A DNA stretch of 64,000 nucleotides from Zygnema cylindricum (Eukaryota; Streptophyta; Zygnematophyceae; Zygnematales; Zygnemataceae), in contig JBBHKE010000436.1 of assembly GCA_037447655.1 (NCBI GenBank), positions 1 to 64,000 on the forward strand. The letters run 5' to 3'. Every line of letters starts with the position of its first letter. Position 1 is the first letter of the stretch. A program made the position numbers and the translations under genes. Below are positions 1-10,593 of this stretch, in pieces. The notes below the pieces were generated by a model. The model did not search any database. It worked only from the letters and a program-made list of their open reading frames with translations, and had not been told where the DNA came from.

Positions 1-770
1 CTAACAACAATAGTGGTAAGAAACTCTTTACATTGTTAACGCTCACAAAAATAGTTAAAAAAAACCCTAAACCATGTTTCTAACACAAACTTGAGTTTGT
101 GCTAACAAATATATTTGTAATAAACATAATTTATTGTTTGTTGCCACAAAAAGATGTAAAACAAACTCCGAACCATGTTTGTAACTCAAGTTTGTGTTTT
201 CGCTCACAACAATAGTGGTAAGAAACTCTTTACATTGTTAACGCTCACAAAAATAGTTAAAAAAAACCCTAAACCATGTTTCTAACACAAATTTGAGTTT
301 GTGCTAACAAATATATTTGTAATAAACATTGTTTATTGTTCGTCGCCTCAAAAAGAAGGAAAAGAAACTCAGAACCATGTTTGTAACTCAAGTTTGTGTT
401 TCTGCTTACAACAAAAGTGGTAAGAAACTCTTTACATTGTTAACGCTCACAAAAATAGTTAAATAAAACCCTAAACCATGTTTTTAACACAAACTTGAGT
501 TTGTGCTAACAAATATATTTGTAATAAATATCGTTTATTGTTCGTTGCCACAAAAAGTGGGAAAATAAACTCGGAACGATGTTTGTAACTCAAGTTTGTG
601 TTTTTGATAACAACAATGGTGGTAAGAAACTATTTACATTGTTAACGCTCACAAATATAGTTAAAAAAAAACCCTAAACCATGTTTCTAACACAAATTTG
701 AGTTTGTGCTAACACATATATTTGTAATAAACATCGTTTATTGTTCGCGGTCACAAAAAGATGTAAAACT
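1..770. repeat. 202-bp tandem satellite, about 3.8 copies
   Basis: The motif AGTGGTAAGAAACT recurs at about 12, 214, 416 and 618, an exact 202-bp step, so the array has a fixed period and probably continues left of the window. Each unit holds an AAACCCTAAACC stretch (one plant-type telomere unit), a hairpin CACAAACT-TG-AGTTTGTG (84-101 in unit 1) and runs of A. Units differ by scattered substitutions and small indels. No coding potential is seen. Confidence 0.93.
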
Positions 771-1964
771 CAAGAAAAGAAAAAATGGGCCCGAATTTTC
801 TTCAGAGCCGTACTTTTCTCTTGTCTAAAATTATGCAATTTTAAAGAGCTAGAACGTATGGTTGTAGAACAGGTACCTCTACGTTGAGCCAGTGTAAGTT
901 CCATATGGCAATGAAACGTTGTAGCCTTACGCCTTATAGCCTTACGCCTTATACTAAGTTGAATGTTCAACATATTTCACAATCGATTCAAGATCATTCC
1001 TTGATTCTTTCCCGGATACGTTTTAGAAAAGGCATGTCCATGTATTTTTAACAACATTTGAAATATTTGCAACCTACTTGAGATGTTGGGCACACAAAAC
1101 ATTTCAAAAGGGGGTTTAGCAATTCAACTGCAATATGTTCAAACATTTGTTGGATAGACAAAGCGTTATTTCTCTAGATTTTCAAAACAAAATCGTCTTA
1201 AAAGTATCATCAAAATTTTCAAGGGAGAAAATATAGAAAATACTCCTATAGAAAAGCAAAATTTTGAGTTGTATTGTTTATAAAAAACACTAAATTTCTA
1301 AAAATTCAGAAATCTAAGTTATGTAATTTTTAACCAAATATTGTTGCATCTTGTCTCTTCATTGGAGGTTATTCCATCACGAGCAACGTTGGGCCGCAAC
1401 GCAAGTATTTAATCCTGTGCGTGATAAATCATGGGAATCTCTAGAGTCTTTATCGAACCTTTCTCTATTATTGTCTATAAGGAAATGAGACCCGGCTACC
1501 AAAGTATTGTAATCCCTTGATAAAAGGATGTCCTTTTGATGTGTCATTTTCTCCGACAAGGCATGAATGAAGACCGATGCCTTATCGTCTGCTTCAAAGA
1601 ACCTCTTCATATTTGTGACTTGGTCGATAATTATGTTGAATTAAATATTGTTGAATTAATGTTTAATTCATTCTCGAGAGCCACCAAAACATTATGAGCA
1701 TAGGTTTTAGTAAGGAATAAATCATATATTGAAGTATTATATGATTTGAATAAACCGCCAATAGGGGAGAGATTTTTCTTCTAACATACAGAATAAGACC
1801 TCCTATCCAATGTTGGCATTTTCTCCACCCTTTTTACCACCTTCCAAACTTGTTTCCATTTAAATTCTCCTTTGATGAATATCTTCCGCGATTAAAAGTT
1901 CTATCCATTAAGGATCACAATCTTTCAGACATGGATTAAAGTTGTTTTCCCCCCCAATATAATT
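771..1964. other. unassigned AT-rich sequence, no gene recognised
   Basis: Only short open frames (under 80 codons) without recognisable motifs occur here. A 77-codon minus-strand frame at 1377-1610 resembles nothing I know and has no supporting context. No repeats shared with the rest of the window were noticed. Confidence 0.5.
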
Positions 1965-2263
1965 CTCTACCTATCTACCTGTCTATTTGTCTATTTGCTT
2001 TTTTGTCTCTCAGTCTCTTTGTCTCTCTCTCTCACTGTCTCTCTCTTTGTATATCTCTCTATCTGTCTCTCTTTTTGCCTCCTATCTGTCTCTTGGCTAT
2101 CTTTTTTGTCTCCCTCTCAGTCTATCTCTCTCTCTATTTGTCTCTATGTCTATCTCTCTATCTATCTCTCAGTCTCCTACCTGTCTCCTGTTTGGATGTC
2201 TTGTCTATCTCCTGTCTAGCTATTTGTCTGTTTGTCTGCTTGTCTGTCTCTCTATCTCTCTCT

Positions 2264-2300
<37 letters not shown>

Positions 2301-3064
2301 TTCTGTTTGTTTGTCTCTTTGTCTATCTGTTTGTCAGTCTATCAGTCTGTCTGTCTATCAGTCTGTCTATCTGTCTCTCGATCAGTCTCTCTATTTGTCT
2401 CCTGTTTGTCTCTTAGCTATCTTGTCTGTCTCCCTCTCTGTCTATCTCTCTCTCTCTGTTTGTCTCTATATGTCTCTCTCTGTTTATCTCTCATTCTCGT
2501 ACCTGTCTCATGTTTCGATGTCCTTTTTGTCTATTGTCTGGCTATGTGTCCGTTTGTCTATTTGTCTTTCTCTCATTCTCTCTCTTGTCTTGCTATCTAT
2601 TTGTCTGTCTGTCAGTCTGTCTCTCTTTGTCTATCTGTCTGTTTGTATGTCTCTCTATCCGTCTCTCTATTTGTCTCGTGTTTGTCTTCGGCTGTCTTGT
2701 CTATCTCCTTCTCTATCTGTCTCTCTCTCTGTTTGTCTCTATATATCTCTCTCTATGTCTATCTCTTTATCTATCTCTCAGTCTCCTACCTGTCACTTGT
2801 TTGGATGTCTTGTTTGTCTCCTGTATAGCTATCTGTCTCTTAATCTCTCTCTTGTCCAGCTATCTGTCTGTGTGTCTGTCTCTCTGTTTGTCTATTTGTC
2901 TATATCTCTGTCTGTCTATTTGTCAATCAATCAGTCAGCCTGTCTCTCAGTCTGTCTTTTTGCCTCTCCATTTGTCTCGCTATTTATCTTTTGTCTGTCT
3001 CCTGGCTGTCTTGTCTATCTCCCTCTCTATCCCCCTCTCTATCTGTCTCTCTTTTTTTTTGTCT
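1965..3064. repeat. CTGT/CTCT polypyrimidine microsatellite, left block
   Basis: The top strand is almost pure pyrimidine plus G in tetranucleotide steps (CTGT, CTCT, CTAT, TTGT). Because the repeat lacks stop triplets in several frames it generates spurious open frames of 137-387 codons full of Ser, Leu, Cys and Val. No purine-rich interruption occurs until 3065. Strand asymmetry is extreme. Confidence 0.95.
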
Positions 3065-3192
3065 CTGAAATTCTATGGGCTCCATTGCCCACAGAATTCG
3101 CAGATCCAAAAGAAGCTAATCTAGATAGTGCCGACTCCAAGTTGATATAAACCCAAATAAATGATCCCTTGACAATAAGAACCCCAATATCT
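3065..3192 (-). mobile_element. inverted 128-bp 3' end of the 44.9-kb element's LTR
   Basis: This island inside the pyrimidine repeat is the reverse complement of the last ~125 bp of the LTR at 44946-46184 and 48183-49421. It begins at 3065 with TGAAATTCTATGGGC, the exact inverted LTR terminus (the LTR ends GAATTTCA). Landmarks in inverted order are the GGAGTCGGCACTATCTAGAT box and the TTGTCAAGGGATCATTTA box. The other end fades into the CT repeat at about 3192. It is a truncated relic whose true terminus is preserved. Confidence 0.9.
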
Positions 3193-4945
3193 CTCTCTTG
3201 TCTTGCTATCTGTCTGTCTGTTTGTTTGTTTGTCTGTCTCACTATCTGTCTATCTTTTTGTCTATCACTCTCTCTGTCTATTTGTTAGTCAGTCAGTCTA
3301 TCAGTCTATCTCTTTGTCTGTTTGTCTGTCTGTCTTCTGTTTGTTAGTCTGTCTCCATGTCTGTCTATCTCTCTATTTGTTTGTTAGTTTAGCTATCCCT
3401 CTGTATGTATGACTGTCTTTTAGTCTATAAGTCTGTCTGTCTGTGTCTCTTTTTGTCTTTTTGTCTCTCTTTGTGTCTGTATGTTTGTTTGTCTGTCTCT
3501 CTGTCTGTTTGTTTGTTTGTCTGTGTGTCTATTTGTCTGTCTATCTATGTGTTTATCCGTCTGTGTGTCTGTTTGTTTTTCTGTTGTCAGTCTAACTGTC
3601 TTTCTGTATGTCTATCTTTCTGCCTATTTGTCAGTCTGTGTGTATATCTATCAGTCTGTCTGTCTGTTTGTCTGTTTGTGTTCGTATGTATGTCTGTCTT
3701 TGTGTTTGTGTGTTAATGTGTTTGTCTATCACTGTGTCTTTATGTCTGTCAGTCTGTGTGTTTGTCTGTGTGTTTGTCTGTCTTTTTGTCTGTCTATCTA
3801 TCTGTTTGTTTGTCTTTCTTTCTGTCTTTTTGTCTTACTTGCTGTCTGTCTGTCTGTCTATCTCTCTGTTCTGTCCCCTTGTCTATCTCTTTGTCTATCT
3901 GTTTGTTTGTCTGTCTGTCTGTCTGTCTTTTTGTCCGTTTGTCTATCTACCTTTTGTATGTCTTTCTCTCTCTCTATCTCCTTTCTCTCTGTATGTCTGT
4001 CTGTCTATCTGTCTCTTTGTCTTCTGTTTATCTCTCTGTCTGTTTGTCTCTCTGTCTCTTGTTTCTTTGTTTGTCTATTTGTCTGTGTGTTTGTCTGTCT
4101 ATCTATCTATCTAACTGTCTGTTTGTCTATTTGTATGTCTATCTGTCTGTGTGTCTCTTTGATTCACTGTCTGTCTGTCTCTTTGTCTGTATGTCTGTGT
4201 GTTTGTCTATCAGTCTGACTGTCTGTCTATCTGTCCCTCTGTCTTTCTGTCTCTCAGTCTCCTGTCTCTTTTTCTGTTTGTCTGTCTGTTGGTCTCTCTG
4301 TCTACTGTATGTTTGTCTGTCTGTCTATCTATCTGTTTCTGTGTCTCTCTATGTGTCTCTCTGTCTTTTTGTCTCTTAGTCTCCTATCTCTCTGTCTGTT
4401 TGTCTGTCTATTTGTCTCTATCTCTCCTGTATGTCTCTCTCTCTGTCCGTCTCTCGGTCAGTTTGTCTATCTGTCTCTTTGTCAGTTCTTTGTGTCTCTT
4501 TGTCCCTTTGTCTCTTTGTCTCTCTGTTTGTATGTCTCTCCATATTTCTGTTTGTATGTTCGTTTGTCTGTCTGTTTGTTTGTCTGTTTGTGTGTTTGTC
4601 TGTCAGTTTGTTTGTCTGTCTGTGTGTTTGTCTGTGTGTTTGTCTGTCTCTTTCTTTGTCTCTCTCTCTGTCTCTTCGTCTTTCACTCTGTCTGTCTCTC
4701 TGTCTGTCTCTTTGTCTGTCTCTTTGTCTCTTTCTGTCTCTTTGTCTGTCTCTCTATCTGTCTCTCTATATATCTCTTTGTCTGTCTCTTTGTCTGTCTC
4801 TCTGTCTATGTGTCTGTTTGTCTCTATGTCTATCTCTTTGTCTGTCTGTCTGTCTCTTTGTCTTTCTGTCTTTTTTTCTCTATGTCTATTAGTCTTTCTT
4901 TCTCTTGTCTATCACCCTGTCTATCTGTCTGTTTGTCAGTCCTTC
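3193..4945. repeat. CTGT/CTCT polypyrimidine microsatellite, right block
   Basis: Continuation of the block at 1965-3064 after the LTR island, with the same tetranucleotide mixture but more CTGT and TTGTGTGT variants in 3400-3800. Overlapping stop-free frames up to 325 codons here are repeat artefacts. The block ends near 4945, where ordinary mixed sequence starts. Confidence 0.95.
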
Positions 4946-6229
4946 ACTCCACACATCAAGATTGGAATCATCATCAACGGGAAGTTTCCCCTAAAGAATC
5001 AACTCTTTCCTCTCCTCATACTCCACACATCTTTCTAGATCACCAATGCTTGCATTTGGATTTAGATCTCCAAAGAATAAAGATCTCACACTACGATTCC
5101 TTTCAGAGATTCGGTGATCCACAAAACGACGAAGACCGTCCATTCATTTTTGAAGACGATCTTTTTAGTCACCTTCCTCGTTTTCCCCTCTTTCTCCTTC
5201 CTTGGATGGAACGGTTAGGCTGCCAGAGTCACCTGAAAAGCTTTCCCGGTGAATATAAAAAGAGATTTTACTTCCAAATCCGATGATAAATTGGATGGAT
5301 CTAGCGGGTCCAGATCCGGAGGTCGAGGAATCATTGAAGATGGGGTTTTATTTTCCTTTCCCTCTATGAAGGTCAAACTAGCCACCTTTCTACAATATGA
5401 TGCCTTTTGCAATATCTTACACAAAATGCAAATTGCAAAAGACAAGGGAAACATTCACAAAATATCACAAGAGAGAGAGCAGTCTATGTAAGCTCTAACG
5501 TATTTAACGTCTAACGTAAGCAATCTAACGTATTTTATGCAAAAATTTCTTCACAATGATTATCTCTCCCTCTCCCTTTACCCTTGAATATTTAGAATTT
5601 CTAATGAAACGCCACTACTTCAAACAAAACGGAACAACAACTATAAATTGCGCACAAAGCACCTACCAATGAAATCGCGTCTATACAATGAAAACCAAAA
5701 TACTTAAAAACTAAATAATTGTACACGCCAAACGTACACTTTAAACGAATTCTTTTGACATAGTCGTTGCCAAACAAAGTCTACCCCAGACCAAGAATCT
5801 ACATAAAAAAACAACTTAAATCAAAGCACATTTTTACACTAGAGATAAACTAGATGGTTGTGCGACAAACACGCAACTGACGATTATAACTTTGAATCCA
5901 ACTTTGAATCCAACACCAGCAAATGAATCAAAGTTCTCGTTTTTTAGTCAACATACTTCTCGGTAAAGCATCCATAGTGCAGATATGGTCAAGTCCAATC
6001 TAGTCTAGTCCGGTCTGGTCCAGTCCGAGGTCTTGTCTAGAATTTATAAACGATTTAGTATTCGGTTTTAGTGCTCGACATTATTTTGGATGGTTCCATT
6101 GGCATATTTTCACTGACCAACCTTGTCGATTATGGAATGACAAAGGCATCATGTGTTTCGCTTCGAGATGAATAGATTAGGTTTCGCCAATATATATATA
6201 TGTAAATTTATTGAATTATTACACCCTAT
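4946..6229. other. unassigned mixed sequence
   Basis: Base composition becomes ordinary after the microsatellite. A plus frame continues from the repeat to 5286 but its tail has no recognisable domain and the frame's start lies in repeat. A short degenerate GTCCRGTCTG-like repeat is at about 5985-6035. No gene can be supported. Confidence 0.45.
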
Positions 6230-6687
6230 TACTTGTTGGTGTACATTGTGAAAATTGATTCGATTCCTAACGTGATTGTTTAGTTTCGGATCATTTAGGT
6301 TTGTTTGTAGGTGTAGTGGTGCGTGGTACTGTACTTTCTGTTAAGCACACGGTCTTTATTCGATGAGGTGTCACACGGTCTTTATTCGATGAGGTGTCTA
6401 ACGATATTTGTATGACTCCGTTGAGTGGTGTTACAAGAGTGTACCAGAGTGCTAGTGGAGTTATAGTGAGCAAGCTTTTCCTAAATGTTGATTCTAAAGG
6501 CAGAGTTAGCTTCAGGTTGTGAGTAGAGCCTTTTGTAAGAGTGAAACGGAGTGCGGAAATCAGGCTTAACATATGTGTATTGAGTTTCGTTGGTGATTAT
6601 GGGGATATGAATTAATGATTTGTGCATTTTTTTGAATGATCCACTTTTGTGTACTTGAGATTCGGTCCTACCATTTGGTATAAGAGC
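6230..6687 (+). mobile_element. possible LTR end followed by plant-type tRNA-iMet primer-binding site
   Basis: At 6675-6687 TTGGTATAAGAGC matches the common plant LTR-retrotransposon primer site TTGGTATCAGAGC (3' end of initiator tRNA-Met) at 12 of 13 positions, and just before it lies CCTACCA, an LTR-like CA end. Upstream sequence could be LTR. No partner LTR and no polyprotein follow, so this is at best a relic. It differs from the Copia elements elsewhere in the window, which use an internal (anticodon-loop) tRNA site. Confidence 0.35.
6346..6397. repeat. 26-bp exact tandem duplication
   Basis: The 26-bp unit starting CACACGGTCTTTATTCG occurs at 6346-6371 and again immediately at 6372-6397 without a mismatch, suggesting a recent local duplication. 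Confidence 0.9.
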
Positions 6688-7142
6688 GCTCATTGCTTGA
6701 ATTGAAATATTTTTGTGAGTGAGTGAAGTAAGAAGGGAAGGAAAATGAAAAGTATGCCCTCTCCATCTATCAGTCTAAGATTGACTCCTCCTCTCAAAAC
6801 GACGTCTTCTGAGCCAAGTAAATGAGACTTTGGTGAGAGAGTGTTCGATTTCAAAGATAAAAAAGTCTTTTCTAAGTCGGAGGAGTGTTTTTCTACTGAT
6901 CGATTCTTTTGGACAAGATAAGGTTGGTTGTAGTGGTACCGGTTTCTATGCTAATCTTACAAACATGTTTAAAGAGTGGTTGATATCTGTCGAGGAAAAA
7001 TGAAACATAAAATGAAACACACAAAAGTAAAAGGAAAACGAGAAGAATAAAACCAATAAGAAGGAATCGAGTCCAAGTTACTATACTTCCCTCATTGGGT
7101 TCCCACTGGAACATTAGAAAAAAGCTTAGTACGTGAACACTA
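6688..7142. other. unassigned sequence
   Basis: This stretch follows the putative primer site. The 91-codon minus frame at 6893-7168 is hydrophobic but carries no recognisable motif. No gag-like protein is seen, so if an element began at 6675 its body has decayed or been lost. Confidence 0.4.
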
Positions 7143-7372
7143 TCAGCTTGGTAATCGGTTGATACCACTAAAGTTATCGAATAGTACCACCTAAAGAATT
7201 GGATGAAGTCGGTTTAGTAATCGGCCGAGACCATCTTAATAATCGGTAGATACCAGATTAGTAATTTATCGATACCAACTTTGTAATCGGTTGATTCTAG
7301 CATAATAACGGGCCAACTCCAGCTTCGTAATCGACCGACTCCACTTTAACAATAGGTCAAAACCAACATGTG
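7143..7372. repeat. degenerate 22-bp tandem repeat
   Basis: A unit of the form TAATCGGYYGAnACCAnCTTnG recurs with a 22-bp step at about 7211, 7233, 7255, 7278, 7300, 7322 and 7344, plus a more distant unit near 7144. Units are 60-80% alike by eye. No function is evident. Confidence 0.75.
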
Positions 7373-7752
7373 AAAACTGTCGGCGGATTTACGGGTCTAA
7401 ATTTTAGAACTATATTAAAAAAAATTGTTATGGGATTTTTTATTGCTATTCAAGACGAGTTCGTTTCTTTAATTGAGAATATCTTGTGTCTCTTTAAATG
7501 TGATGAATAAATGCGCACACTTGATAACCAATAGGCATTTTTTTCATGTATGCATCTTCCTATTATAGGCGTCATTTTCAAAACAAGCACTCAAATTATC
7601 CTGTGTAATGTGCTCCTCCTACAAGAGCACGTCGTTGATGAGTTGTAAGATATACCGCATGTGGGGAAAAAGAGTAGTAAAAAAACTCTTCAAAATGAGT
7701 TGATTATTTTTTGTTGGCCATCAACCTGCAAGGTTATACGTCATTATGTCTT
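7373..7752. other. unassigned sequence left of the duplication breakpoint
   Basis: No gene or repeat is recognised. The right edge at 7752/7753 is where similarity to 19035 onward starts. Confidence 0.4.
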
Positions 7753-9289
7753 CGTGCGTTATGTTTGTGAATATGGCAAGGTGGCTCAAAACTCAAAGTA
7801 ATCTTGTTTTTTGGTAACTCTCGACCTTCTTCCGCAAAACTAGGTTAGTGTGGGTTTTCGCCTATTCAATCACGGTGTGGTTCTCACTTTTGTTGCTATT
7901 TTGACCAAAGTGGTGCCTTTTGTTTTTAGTGGGAGCACTAGACATCACATTGCTGTACTAGAAAAAGACAATCATATTTAACACCCTCTACAATAATTTT
8001 ATCACCGTTATGATTTACGTTTTTACCTCCGTTCTGTGAAATTTATGTTGTCAAGCTTTCTTAAACAGCACATCATTAAACATAAATTCATAAAGTTTGT
8101 GAATTGAATGATAGCTTGATGCTTTTTTAAGTGTTTACCAAATCATATCACTTCCTACTTGGATATTATTCTGAGTTTATCATTAGAAATGACATATTTT
8201 TAAACTTTCAAGATTTTAAGACTATTCAGATTTGATTTGGAATATGTATAATTTTACAATAAGTCATATCGTTAATTTTTTTTTATGTGTAAAAGTTGGA
8301 GCTTTGTAACCTTTCTATTTTGGGTGTTCTCTTTTTTCTTTTTCTTTCTGTTGGATCACTATTTTCATCTACTTTCTAATTATCAAAGGTCATATTATGA
8401 CATTTTGTTATAGGTCTTTTGTAATTGGAAAGGCTCTAATTTCATCTAGTGTTGTAAAAACATTCTAAATGTTTTTCTAGGGCTATCTTAATGTAGTTTT
8501 TACGCTGACACTAAAAGTGAATGTCTGTTCACATCTAAGGAGGTATTTGAAGGCGCAAAACGACAACATTCCGATGTTGAACAGAAACATAGTTTAGAAC
8601 TTCCTTCTTTTCGTCTTCAATAGACTTCACAGGAAATATGAATGTTTTGTTTCCTTCTTTTACAATAACCATGCATGTACCCATTTGTTTATGTTTGTTT
8701 TGTAGAACATGTGTCCCACTACCCAGAGTTCACTCACAAGTAATGCAATCCCGATAGGTTCCCAATCTCTGTTGCAATACTCCCTCCTAATCCACAATTG
8801 GATACACATCTGAACCGCCCACTCGCATAGGTCATTAAACAACATTTATTTATTCTCTCCTCTCTCTCCCACTCCTTGCCAGCTCCCTTACATTTGTTGA
8901 CAAAAAAGTTCCAACTTTCTCAATCCAACTCCTGTAAATTAAAGGAGTACCATCAAAAAGTTGCCCCATACTCTTTCACGCACAATTCCCCAACCCCGTC
9001 CCCTCTCCTTGTATATGGCAAAGACTTACTCTCTACTGTTGTCAAAACCCCCTCCCAGATATCGCCTTCCCCTTTCCCCCCCCCCTCTCACCCCACCTTG
9101 CCACGCCCCCAAATGTGACCCCCGTGTGTGGGGTGTGAAGGGGGAAAAGGGGAGAAGAAACGAAAGGTTTTAGTGCGTCATACAGTACAAAATTCAAGGC
9201 GGATCTGTCAAAGCAATTTTTAGTGCAAAATTCAGTGCGAAATTCAGAGCGAATCTGTCAGAGCAAAGAGTGCACGCAGCGATAATCAC

Positions 9290-9630
9290 TCACAATGAAA
9301 ATACGCTACCGGAATCGTCGCATCTAAAACGCATTGTCCACCAGTCTCCTTCTCCTCCGTAACATTGGATCGCGGAGAAGTTCCCCTTATTCTCGGCCGC
9401 CGCCTTCACCGCCTCCAGAGCCGATTCTGCCCCGACGGACGTGTCCAGGACCGAATTAGAGCCAGCTTTCGCACGTGTGGGACAGCACACTTAAAACGCG
9501 AGGAAATGAAGGTCCAAGGAGGGGAAAACTTACTGTCTTGCTCTGCCATGGGTCCACCATAAAATCCCATTGCAAATGCCACGTGGCACGCTAACATCAA
9601 CAGTGTCACGGTGACGGTGGAAGCAATCAT
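9290..9630 (-). CDS. small secreted protein gene, two exons, copy 1
   Basis: I do not recognise the family. Exon 1 runs 9630-9534 from an ATG and encodes MIASTVTVTLLMLACHVAFA, a typical signal peptide, then a short linker. A GTAAGT donor starts at 9533. A 68-nt pyrimidine-rich intron ends in GCGAAAG at 9466. Exon 2 (9465-9290) restores frame exactly (97 + 176 nt = 91 codons with stop), giving a 90-residue preprotein with two mature cysteines in the motif CYGGEGDWWTMRFRC. The second copy at 20571-20911 keeps both splice sites, the frame and the stop with about five amino-acid changes, supporting a real gene. A TGACGTGG (ACGT-type bZIP) element lies at 9644-9651, just upstream of the ATG. It may be a partial gene carried by the duplication; function is unknown. 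Confidence 0.55.
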
Positions 9631-10034
9631 GGCTACGAGCCCGCCACGTCACAGGGGTATAGATTTTATTAACGCGTGGCAGTTTTATTAGTGTAGATCC
9701 GCTATCAGAAGAACTAGGGTGACGCGTGTGGAAAAACCGTTAACTGGTCCTTAAAATGTGCGAAGGGGCAACTGGTGTCATAAAAAGAATCTAACGAGAG
9801 ATTACCAACCCTCATTTGTACAATTTCACATTTTAGTGTGGTCGGTGTTGACTGTACTTGTTCGTACAAATATTTTTGTACATTCTATTTGTTTACCTGA
9901 AAATAATGATGGCATTGCCGACGTGGACAATAAACTGTGCGCGTAACATAGTACTCGTTGTAACTCAATGTTTGTCTTTTGCGAAAAAAAAGGGAATTGC
10001 TAATCGCAGAGACATTTTTTGCTGCGCGCAGGTA

Positions 10035-10586
10035 CACCGTGAATCGTTATTAGACTAGAAATTATTAGTATAAACAATAAATTAGTGTCATTGATTCTAA
10101 TTTGTGTATCAATACCATTCTGAAAAAAATGCATAATTGTAATTTCTCTATAACGCTGATTTAGGTATACAGAATTCGACGTCATTAAATATACGTTAAA
10201 ATAGGTAGAAGTACAAAATCTGATAGTCCGTACAACGTCGCGTCCTTTAAGTGTAATTAATACATAATTCTAATTTGGGTTTGCGAACGCGTTTGTCGCT
10301 AACTCGACTCCACGTTTATTCTAAGCGCAGTTCTGTATGCAACCGACATAAGTTAACTACAATTTCCGTACGATTTTAAGTAATAAAGTACAATTTTGTA
10401 CCAGCAAACACATTTTGTACACCACACTTTTCATGAAATAAGTACGGTAATTCCATTGACGCTAATTCACAAGAACCGTAATTATCGTCACGGATAAAAT
10501 AGAATCAGTCATTGTATTTCGGGTATCAATGTCAAAATTTTGGGGCGCCAATATGGGGTACATAAGTCTAATAACGATTCACGGTG
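10035..10586. mobile_element. Tc1/mariner-like MITE (CACCG family), TA target duplication
   Basis: The element is bounded by CACCGTGAATCGTTATTAG at the left and its perfect inverse at the right (about 23 bp without mismatch). TA dinucleotides lie at 10033-10034 and 10587-10588. It is 552 bp with no coding capacity. The left flank is GCGCGCAGG, the same flank used by the family member at 32550. The inverted arm of the Mutator-like element at 33.55 kb shows the uninterrupted GCGCGCAGGTA site, confirming the TA duplication. The ortholog in copy 2 is 21340-21893. Confidence 0.82.
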
Positions 10587-10593
10587 TACAGGT

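Noticed and set aside
1-770. CRISPR-like regular repeat
   Set aside because: Repeats are contiguous 202-bp monomers with no unique spacers; eukaryotic satellite.
1987-5286. Several open frames of 137-387 codons across the CT-rich tract
   Set aside because: The tetranucleotide repeat lacks stops in several frames; products are Ser/Leu/Cys/Val repeats and three overlapping frames are open at once.
4946-5286. Possible exon at the end of a frame running out of the microsatellite
   Set aside because: Mixed-composition tail of about 110 codons has no recognisable domain, no independent start and no splice evidence.
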